A stretch of 64,000 nucleotides of DNA from positions 682,001-746,000 of the forward strand of contig CAVTVK010000001.1 of the NCBI GenBank assembly GCA_963738135.1. Direction: 5' to 3'. Within the stretch, counting starts at the first letter, position 1. Every line of letters begins with the position of its first letter. Below are positions 57,828 through 64,000 of this stretch, one piece after another. This stretch comes from Bog-473 sp963738135 (GTDB taxonomy: Bacteria; Actinomycetota; Acidimicrobiia; Acidimicrobiales; RAAP-2). A program made the translations under genes and the position numbers. The notes under the pieces are model-generated. The model was not told the DNA's origin, made no database searches, and saw only the letters and a list, made by a program, of their open reading frames with translations.

Positions 57828-59180
57828 TCAGTTCCCGTTGGGAGAGACGTCGTCCGTCGTGGTGCTCCTGGCGTCGGCCCCAGCCTTGGTCGGCACACCC
57901 GTGGGTTCTATCCGGACGCGCTCGATGCGCCGGCCACGCACGTCCACCGCAGTGAGACGGAACCCATCGACCTCGACCGAGTCGCCGCGATCGGGCACCC
58001 GTCCAACCAGGTCCAACATGAGGCCCCCGACGGTGTCCCAGGTGCCGTGGGGCAGTTTGGCGCCCAACAGGTCGTCTGCGTCATCCACCGAATACGCCGC
58101 GCTCACCAGCACCGAGCCGTCCTCGCGTCGCTCCACGGTGGGCTCCTCCGTGTCGAACTCGTCGACGATGTCGCCGACCAGCTCTTCGAGGAGGTCTTCC
58201 AGGGTGACCAGTCCAGCGGTGCCGCCGTACTCGTCGACGACGATCGCCATGTGGAACTTCTCCTCCTGCATCTCGCGCAGGAGATCCGCGACCTCCTTGG
58301 ACTCGGGGATGAACTTGGCGGGACGCATGCTGTCGCGTACCGGCTGCTGCGCCTTGCCAACGCGCTCGGCGCGGACCAGGTCCTTGGTGTACGCGATGCC
58401 GATGATGTCGTCGATGCCGTCCGCCTCCACCGGTATCCGGCTGTAGCCCGCCCCGAGCGCCGCCTCCAACGCGTCGCGGACAGAGACCTCGGCCTCGACC
58501 GTCACCATGTCCGGACGTGGTGTCATGACCTCGCGGGTCACCGTGTCGCCGAAGTCGATAACGGAGTGGATGAACGTCCGCTCGTCCTTCTCGATCACGT
58601 TTTCCTCGTGGGCCACGTCGGCCATGGCCTTGAGCTCGGAGTCGGTGATGTACGAGTGCCGCATGCCCTCCTCGTCGCCATTGGACCCGATGATGAGGTT
58701 GGCCAGCCCGATGAGGACGGCCGAGAGCCAGCGGATGGGCGGAAAGCGGAGGAGCGCGCTGACGATCGGTGCGCTGAGCAAGGCGGCACGTTCGGCGTGC
58801 TGGACCGCCCAGTTCTTCGGTACCGCCTCGAACAACACGAAGATCACCACGATCTCGAACACGATGCCGAGGATGACGCCGAGCCCACCGAAGAGATGCT
58901 CGGCCACAATGCCGACCAGGGTGGCGGAGACCAGCTGGCAAATCAGAACCAGCAGCAAGATCGGATTGAGGAAGTTGGCCGGGTTCTCCACCAACCGCGC
59001 CAGCTGCCGGGCGCCACGCTTGTTCTCGTCGATCAAGGACTTGGCCTTGATCCTGGTCATGCGCACGAGGCTGGTCTCGGCCATGGCCAGAACACCCGAG
59101 GCAGCCAGGAGTGCCGCGATGACAACGATCAGGATGGCGTCTTCGGCATGGAAGCCCGACGCTGCGAGCAGGATCGGCAT
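57828..59180 (-). CDS. HlyC/CorC (CNNM-like) transporter-associated protein
   Basis: 450 residues. The N-terminal DUF21/CNNM membrane domain has four hydrophobic segments and the MAETSLVRMTRIKAKSL motif. Two CBS domains follow (VMTPRPDMVTVEAE; SMRPAKFIPESKEVADLL), then a CorC_HlyC C-terminal domain (TVGGLMLDLVGRVP). The family is linked to magnesium or cobalt efflux. It is 2 bp after ybeY and 5 bp before era, so part of one operon. Confidence 0.92.
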   Translation of the reverse strand: MPILLAASGFHAEDAILIVVIAALLAASGVLAMAETSLVRMTRIKAKSLIDENKRGARQLARLVENPANFLNPILLLVLICQLVSATLVGIVAEHLFGGLGVILGIVFEIVVIFVLFEAVPKNWAVQHAERAALLSAPIVSALLRFPPIRWLSAVLIGLANLIIGSNGDEEGMRHSYITDSELKAMADVAHEENVIEKDERTFIHSVIDFGDTVTREVMTPRPDMVTVEAEVSVRDALEAALGAGYSRIPVEADGIDDIIGIAYTKDLVRAERVGKAQQPVRDSMRPAKFIPESKEVADLLREMQEEKFHMAIVVDEYGGTAGLVTLEDLLEELVGDIVDEFDTEEPTVERREDGSVLVSAAYSVDDADDLLGAKLPHGTWDTVGGLMLDLVGRVPDRGDSVEVDGFRLTAVDVRGRRIERVRIEPTGVPTKAGADARSTTTDDVSPNGN

Positions 59181-59182
59181 CC

Positions 59183-59692
59183 TCAGGCCTTGCGGCTCAC
59201 CCGATAGAAGCGAGCCAGCATCTGCTGTTCAAGCGCCTCCATCCGTTCGGCTTCCGCCTCGTCCTCGTGGTCCAAGCCAAGCAGGTGCAAAAGCCCGTGG
59301 ACGACGAGCAGCGCAACCTCGTCCTCGAGCGACACCTCGTGCTCCACGGCGTTGCGGGCCGCCACCGCCGGGCAGATCACGACGTCGCCCAGCAACACGA
59401 GGGCACCCTGCTCCGGCGAGGCACCCGGACCGCTGCCCCCGAGGTCCGGCGAACGGCCGGTGGGCCCCGGTTCGTCCTCGATCGGGAACGACAGCACGTC
59501 GGTGGGCCCGGACTTGCCGAGGAACTGCGAGTTGAGGGCGGCGATGGCCGCCTCGTCGACGAAGAGCAGCGAGACCTCGGTCTCCCCCTTCACGCCCCGC
59601 GCCTCGAGAACCTGGCGCGCCAACGCGGCCCAGAGCGCGACGTCCATGTGGTGGTCCTGCTGCTCGTCGGCGGCAAAGACATCGATCGTCAC
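59183..59692 (-). CDS. ybeY: Endoribonuclease YbeY
   Basis: 169 residues. The metal-binding motif HGLLHLLGLDHE is intact, and SLLFVDEAAIAALN plus GPTDVLSFP are family signatures. It acts in 16S rRNA 3' maturation and 70S quality control. A Gly/Pro-rich stretch (about residues 78-95) replaces a short loop. It overlaps the phoH stop by 4 bp. Confidence 0.95.
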   Translation of the reverse strand: MTIDVFAADEQQDHHMDVALWAALARQVLEARGVKGETEVSLLFVDEAAIAALNSQFLGKSGPTDVLSFPIEDEPGPTGRSPDLGGSGPGASPEQGALVLLGDVVICPAVAARNAVEHEVSLEDEVALLVVHGLLHLLGLDHEDEAEAERMEALEQQMLARFYRVSRKA

Positions 59693-60654
59693 TGCGTGGA
59701 TCCCGCTCGCCCCTCCGCCACCTCGTACGCATCGACGATGTCGGCCACGATCTTGTGGCGCACGACATCCCGGCGGCTCAGGTGGACGAACGAGATGTCG
59801 TCAATGCCGCCGAGAACGGGTTCCAGTCCGATCAGTCCGGAGCGGCCACCGGGCACGTCGATCTGAGTCACGTCGCCGGTCACGACGCATTTGGACCCGA
59901 ACCCGATCCGGGTCAGGAACATCTTCATCTGCTCGGGCGTCGTGTTCTGCGCCTCGTCCAAGATGATGAACGAGCTGTTGAGCGTGCGTCCACGCATAAA
60001 TGCGAGCGGCGCCACCTCGATGGTCCCGCGGTCCAAGAGACGCTGCGCGCCCTCTGGCTCGAGGAGGTCGTAGAGGGCGTCGTAGAGCGGGCGCAGGTAC
60101 GGATCGACCTTGGCCATGAGGTCGCCGGGCAAGAAGCCAAGCCGCTCGCCGGCCTCGACGGCGGGCCGAGTCAAGATGATGCGGGTCACCTGCCGGGACT
60201 GCAGCGCGTGCACCGCCTGGGCCACCGCCAGGTACGACTTGCCCGTACCTGCCGGTCCGATGCCGAACGTGATGATGCTCTGCGAGATGGCGTCGACGTA
60301 GCGCTTCTGCCCGGCCGTGTTGGGACGCACCGTCTTGCCGCCCGCGGCCCGCACCACCTCGGAGCGCAAGACGTCGCTCGGACGGATGTCCTCGCGCACC
60401 ATGTCGATGGCCCGGGCCACCGTCGAGGTGTCGAGGCTCCGACCGGCCTGCACCATGAGGATGAGCTCTTCGATGAGCTGCACCACCAGCTCCGCATGCG
60501 GTCCTTCCACCGAGACGCGATCGCCCTGCACCACAATCCGGTCATCCGGGAAGGCCTGTTCGATCTGACGAAGGTGCTCGTCGCGCGTCCCGAGGAGCCC
60601 GGCCATGAGGTGATTGCCGGGAACAAAGCATTCGGCCCGCATGGCGGTGGTCAT
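59689..60654 (-). CDS. PhoH-family ATPase
   Basis: 321 residues from ATG 60654; a TTG at 60675 with AAAGGA 5 nt upstream is a serious alternative and would overlap the HIT stop. An N-terminal KH-like part (IVVQGDRVSVEGP) precedes a P-loop GPAGTGKSYLA, LTRPAVEAGERLGFLPGD, and the Walker B FIILDEAQNTTPEQMKMF. It is PhoH1-like, associated with RNA metabolism, and often next to ybeY as here. Confidence 0.93.
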   Translation of the reverse strand: MTTAMRAECFVPGNHLMAGLLGTRDEHLRQIEQAFPDDRIVVQGDRVSVEGPHAELVVQLIEELILMVQAGRSLDTSTVARAIDMVREDIRPSDVLRSEVVRAAGGKTVRPNTAGQKRYVDAISQSIITFGIGPAGTGKSYLAVAQAVHALQSRQVTRIILTRPAVEAGERLGFLPGDLMAKVDPYLRPLYDALYDLLEPEGAQRLLDRGTIEVAPLAFMRGRTLNSSFIILDEAQNTTPEQMKMFLTRIGFGSKCVVTGDVTQIDVPGGRSGLIGLEPVLGGIDDISFVHLSRRDVVRHKIVADIVDAYEVAEGRAGSTQ

Positions 60655-60661
60655 GGTGCGT

Positions 60662-61027
60662 TCACGTGATGCCAAGGTGTCCTTTCAAAGGTTCGCCCCC
60701 CAAGACGTGGAGGTGGAGGTGCGGGACCGAGTTCAGCGCGTCGGGCCCGATATTGAAGACGAGGCGGTAGCCACGCTCTGGTACCGCCAGGCCGGCTGCA
60801 TCGGCCACGGCCCGGGCGGCCAGGAGCATGTCGGCCAGGACCGGACCGTCCTCGACGGTGACCGTCGAGGCGTCGTCGATGTGGCGGCGGGGCACGACCA
60901 GCACATGCAGCGGGGCAGCGGGGTTGATGTCCTTGAAGGCCACGGTGGTCGGGGTCTCGTACACCGTCTCGGACGGCACCTCACCAGCCACGATCTTGCA
61001 GAAGAGGCAGTCGGCGGGGTCGATCAT
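60662..61027 (-). CDS. HIT-family nucleotide-binding protein (HinT-like)
   Basis: 121 residues. The histidine triad is PHLHLHVLGG, preceded by FCKIVAGEVPSETVYE and a HVLVVPRRHI strand. HinT-like proteins hydrolyse aminoacyl- or lysyl-AMP-type phosphoramidates. It lies between rsmE and phoH in the conserved operon, 7 bp before the chosen phoH start. Confidence 0.93.
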   Translation of the reverse strand: MIDPADCLFCKIVAGEVPSETVYETPTTVAFKDINPAAPLHVLVVPRRHIDDASTVTVEDGPVLADMLLAARAVADAAGLAVPERGYRLVFNIGPDALNSVPHLHLHVLGGEPLKGHLGIT

Positions 61028-61115
61028 GCCCGGGGGTCACCGTCCCTCTGCGCCAGCCTGATCACTGCTCCGAACTTACCGGCCCCCGAGTGCACGCCGT
61101 GACCATGGGTACCCC

Positions 61116-61862
61116 TCACGAGGGCGGCCCCGTTCCCGCCGCCGCCACTGTTCCCGTCCGGAGCGAGGCCAAGAGCGCGCCGGCCGTGACGGCGGCCGTC
61201 TCCGCCCGTAGGACGCTGAGCCCGAATCCCACGGTGGGCAGGCCGGAGCCCAATTCCTGCGTGCTCCACCCGCCCTCGGGCCCCACCGCCACGACACGCT
61301 GGGCCAGCGTGGGCCGCTCTCCGCTGAGTTGGGCCAGAACGACTTCGCCCGGCGCACCCAGGGTCGGCAGATCGGCGAACGGCACTGTGTCGCCTACCTC
61401 GGGGAGCCAGACGCGGCGGCACTGCGCGGCCGCTTCGCGCGCCACGCGGCGCAATTTCTCGACGCTGGCTTGTCCCCGCGCGCCGGTCCAGCGCACGACA
61501 CTGCGCTCGCTGCGCAGCGGCACGATGTGGTCGATGCCCAACTCGGTCAGCTTCTGGACTACCCACTCGGGACGTTCTCCCTTGACCGGCGCAAAGGCCA
61601 CCGTGAGCGCCGGCTCGGTCGGTGCCTCGAATTGCAAGGCCCCGTCGCCGCCGATTCCCGTCGCGTTCGTGATCGGTTCGAGCGTCGCCGCGCCCCGCCA
61701 CGTCGTCCGTGCCCATTGGCCGCGTCCGTCTGCGGCGATGACCTCCTCGCCGTCGCGCAGCCGCAGCACCCGTCCCAGATGATGCGCCTCCTCGTCGGTC
61801 AGAACAGGACGCGCGGGGTTTGGCACGAAGACCTGCGCGGCCGCGGCCGCCCGGACGGCCAC
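61116..61862 (-). CDS. rsmE: 16S rRNA m3U1498 methyltransferase RsmE
   Basis: 248 residues from GTG 61862 (VAVRAAAAAQVFVPN); the frame is open into dnaJ but the fold begins here. The PUA-like start includes EEAHHLGRVLRLRDGEEV. The SPOUT core has KLTELGIDHIVPLRSERSV, REAAAQCRR and the knot motif AVGPEGGWS followed by LGLSVLRAETA-like residues (FGLSVLRAETAAV). It methylates 23S-facing U1498 of 16S rRNA in known members. The start is 22 bp after the dnaJ stop. Confidence 0.93.
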   Translation of the reverse strand: MAVRAAAAAQVFVPNPARPVLTDEEAHHLGRVLRLRDGEEVIAADGRGQWARTTWRGAATLEPITNATGIGGDGALQFEAPTEPALTVAFAPVKGERPEWVVQKLTELGIDHIVPLRSERSVVRWTGARGQASVEKLRRVAREAAAQCRRVWLPEVGDTVPFADLPTLGAPGEVVLAQLSGERPTLAQRVVAVGPEGGWSTQELGSGLPTVGFGLSVLRAETAAVTAGALLASLRTGTVAAAGTGPPS

Positions 61863-61884
61863 CGCGGCAAGGGTGATGCCGGCG

Positions 61885-63030
61885 CTAGCCAAAGGCGGAG
61901 CGCAGGCGCGAGAACACGCCCTCGCCACCCCCCGCTCCAGGCGCGGCGACCGTCTCACCGCGCGAGGCGGCGAACTGCCGCAAAAGCTCATCCTGTTCTG
62001 GACTGAGACCGGTCGGCGTCTCCACCAGCACGTGGACATAGAAGTCACCGCGTCCCCGGCCGCGCAGGTGCGGTACTCCCAGATTCCGGATCCGCTCGAT
62101 GTGTCCGTGCTGCGTGCCTGGTCCGATCGTCAAGTGTTGTGGCCCGTCCAACGTCTCGACATCGGTCTCGGCACCGAGTGCGGCCTGTGCCACGCTGATG
62201 GTCAAGGTGGTGTGGAGGTTGTCCGTCTGGCGCTCATAGCGAGGGTCGGGCGTGATGGCGAGGTGCACGAAGAGCGAGCCGCTCGGGCCGCCCCGCTGAC
62301 CGGCCGCACCGCGATCGGCCAGGCGCAACGTCGACCCCTCCTCCACGCCTGCCGGCACCTCTACCGTAAAGGTGCTCTCCTGCATGCGGCGACCCTCGCC
62401 CCGGCAATCGGGGCACGGGTTCGGGATCATCTCTCCGGTCCCGCTGCAGCGCGAGCAGGCGACACTGGTCACCACTTGCCCGAGCAGGGATTGGCGTACC
62501 CGGCGCAACTCCCCAGTGCCCTGGCAGTCAATGCAGGTGACCGGCTCGGTGCCGGCTGCCGTGCCCCTGCCTTCGCAGGTCTCACAGGTTGCAGGCAGGC
62601 GAACCGAGATCTCCTTGCGTGCGCCGAAGACGGCCTCGGCGAACTCGAGATCCAGACGCACCTCGGCGTCCGCGCCCATCTGGGGTCCACGCCGGCGGGT
62701 GCCGGCCCCGCCCATCTGGCCGAAGAACGCCTCGAAGATGTCCCCAAGTCCCCCCTCGAAACCGAAGCCGCCCCCGGCACCGGGCTGCGAACCGAAGACG
62801 CCCTCGGGGCCGAAGCGGTCGTAGCGGGCCCGCCGCTCGGGGTCGCGCAATACCTCGTAGGCGACGGTCACCTGCTTGAAGCGCGCCTCCGCTTCGGGGT
62901 CGCCGTGGTTGGTGTCGGGGTGCAACTCGCGGGCACGGGCACGGTAGGCCCGCTTGATCTCGTCGTCGCTGGCGTCGGGGCCGACGCCGAGCAGCCCATA
63001 GAGGTCGCCCAATCCGTCAGTGACGGCCAT
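61885..63030 (-). CDS. dnaJ: Chaperone DnaJ
   Basis: 381 residues. The J domain is at 6-70 with the HPD motif (RELHPDTN). A Gly/Phe-rich linker follows. The zinc-finger domain has four CxxCxGxG-type repeats (CETCEGRG, CIDCQGTG, CSRCSGTG, CPDCRGEG), then the C-terminal peptide-binding domains. It stimulates DnaK and delivers unfolded proteins. Its ATG lies 14 bp inside the end of hrcA, so the two are coupled and share HrcA-type heat-shock control, whose CIRCE site would lie beyond the window. Confidence 0.96.
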   Translation of the reverse strand: MAVTDGLGDLYGLLGVGPDASDDEIKRAYRARARELHPDTNHGDPEAEARFKQVTVAYEVLRDPERRARYDRFGPEGVFGSQPGAGGGFGFEGGLGDIFEAFFGQMGGAGTRRRGPQMGADAEVRLDLEFAEAVFGARKEISVRLPATCETCEGRGTAAGTEPVTCIDCQGTGELRRVRQSLLGQVVTSVACSRCSGTGEMIPNPCPDCRGEGRRMQESTFTVEVPAGVEEGSTLRLADRGAAGQRGGPSGSLFVHLAITPDPRYERQTDNLHTTLTISVAQAALGAETDVETLDGPQHLTIGPGTQHGHIERIRNLGVPHLRGRGRGDFYVHVLVETPTGLSPEQDELLRQFAASRGETVAAPGAGGGEGVFSRLRSAFG

Positions 63031-64000
63031 CGTGCCCCCCGCTTATACGTTGCCCCAAGCGCTCGCCGACGACATGGGCCGCCGCCATCGCCCGGGCGTA
63101 GTCCATACGGGTCGGGCCGAGCAGCCCCACCGCACCGAGATCCTGCCCGTCGATGGAGACCGGCGCCACGACGACGGCGCAGGACACGAGCGGCTCGAAG
63201 CCGTGTTCGGCGCCAATGGCCACCGAGAGCCCACGGTCGAGGACGTCGCGCAGCAAGGAGACGACGACCAATTGCTGTTCGAGGATGGCCAACACGGAGC
63301 GCACTGTCTCGACGGCATCGAACGAATCGGCCAGGCGGGCCGGGCCGCCGACGAACACCTGGTCGGCCTCCATGGAGCCCTCGAGTGAGTCGAAAGCACT
63401 GTGGGCGGCGGTCACGAGCTGGTCGACCTCCGCCGACGCGGTGGCCGGGACCGACCAGGGCTGGGCCAGGGTGCGCCCGACCATGTGGGAGGACAGCAAG
63501 ATGCCGGCGCGAGCGAGGGCGTCCTCGGAGGCCTCGCTCCGCAGATCGATCGTCCGCTTCTCCACGGCACCATCGGACAAGACGACGACCAACAGCGCGT
63601 GGACCGGCGAAAGGCCGACGAGTTGTACGGAACGGATGGTGGCCGTGTCATGCGACGGTCCGACGACGACAGCGGCGTAGGAGGTCAGTTCGGAGAGCAG
63701 GCCTGACGCGCGCTCGAGCACGGTCTCCATTTCGCCGTGGACCTGCTCGAAGAACTGGGAGACCTGCTTGCGCTGGCTGGGGCCGAGCACGCCGGGCCCG
63801 GCCAGATGATCGACGAAGAAGCGGTACCCCTTGTCGGTCGGGATGCGGCCGGCGCTGGTGTGGGGCTGAACGAGGTAGCCCTCGCGCTCGAGCGCCACCA
63901 TTTCGGAGCGGACCGTGGCCGAGGACACCTGCACCCCGGGCGAGTTGGCCACATGGGAGGAACCGACGGGCTCGGCCGTCCCGATGTACTCGGTGACGAC
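63017..64000 (-). CDS. hrcA: Heat-inducible repressor HrcA, N-terminus beyond window
   Basis: At least 327 residues; the gene enters from the right edge in frame (VVTEYIGTAEPVGSSHVA). The N-terminal winged helix has VSSATVRSEMVALEREGYL and PHTSAGRIPTDKGYRFFVD, diagnostic of HrcA. The GAF-like effector domain follows to the C-terminus. It represses heat-shock genes through CIRCE elements and senses GroEL. It overlaps dnaJ by 14 bp. Confidence 0.95.
   Translation of the reverse strand, partial: VVTEYIGTAEPVGSSHVANSPGVQVSSATVRSEMVALEREGYLVQPHTSAGRIPTDKGYRFFVDHLAGPGVLGPSQRKQVSQFFEQVHGEMETVLERASGLLSELTSYAAVVVGPSHDTATIRSVQLVGLSPVHALLVVVLSDGAVEKRTIDLRSEASEDALARAGILLSSHMVGRTLAQPWSVPATASAEVDQLVTAAHSAFDSLEGSMEADQVFVGGPARLADSFDAVETVRSVLAILEQQLVVVSLLRDVLDRGLSVAIGAEHGFEPLVSCAVVVAPVSIDGQDLGAVGLLGPTRMDYARAMAAAHVVGERLGQRISGGHDGRH

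Overview
This is a high-GC chromosomal segment, most likely from an actinobacterium. Support comes from the actinobacterial families DUF2630 and DUF3039, a mycothiol-type TIGR03086 protein, frequent GTG starts, divergent-type ABC and MarR modules, and the housekeeping order hrcA-dnaJ-rsmE-HIT-phoH-ybeY-corC-era next to glyS, recO, uppS, dnaG and a primary sigma factor. A deep lineage such as Acidimicrobiia is my inference; no rRNA gene is present to test it.

Layout. 1-10 kb: an open-ended tandem TIGR03032 protein, a CAU tRNA, a two-RCK potassium channel, a fragmented YfhO/PTPS-related membrane protein, a limonene-epoxide-hydrolase-like enzyme, DUF2630 and lon. 10-20 kb: DUF3039, a sugar or glycerol-3-phosphate type ABC importer, a PAS plus degenerate GGDEF protein, and a complete sulfate importer (binding protein, CysT, CysW, CysA). 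20-29 kb: a long structured non-coding stretch, an MFS transporter, a membrane GGDEF-EAL protein and a large exported PQQ-type double propeller. 29-39 kb: a lower-GC accessory block with a cyclase/NB-ARC/LuxR regulator beside a leaderless AmiC-like binding protein, then a TetR-controlled catabolic cluster (P450, SDR, dihydrodipicolinate-reductase-like oxidoreductase, NTF2-like protein). It ends at a tRNA-Asn gene. 39-64 kb: core genes, namely sigA, dnaG, ppdK, a MarR/DrrAB efflux module, the glyS-hemW-recO cluster, uppS, a hemerythrin, a DinG-type helicase, and the era to hrcA cluster that runs off the right edge.

How genes work together. The TetR cluster shares a 14-bp palindrome, TAGCCGATCGGCTA, at two promoters and a one-mismatch copy at the tetR promoter, so the P450, SDR and reductase genes probably form one regulon. 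The LuxR-type regulator, the signal-less AmiC-like protein and a perfect 9-bp inverted repeat between their genes suggest a cytoplasmic ligand-sensing switch. The MarR gene and the divergent DrrAB-type exporter share one promoter/operator region.

Data quality. Many conserved genes (lon, dnaG, era, dinG, cysT, the K+ channel, a sugar-binding protein) are each interrupted by what reads as a single extra base, several times inside G/C runs. I read these as consensus insertion errors rather than true pseudogenes, and have annotated each as one gene with the break noted.
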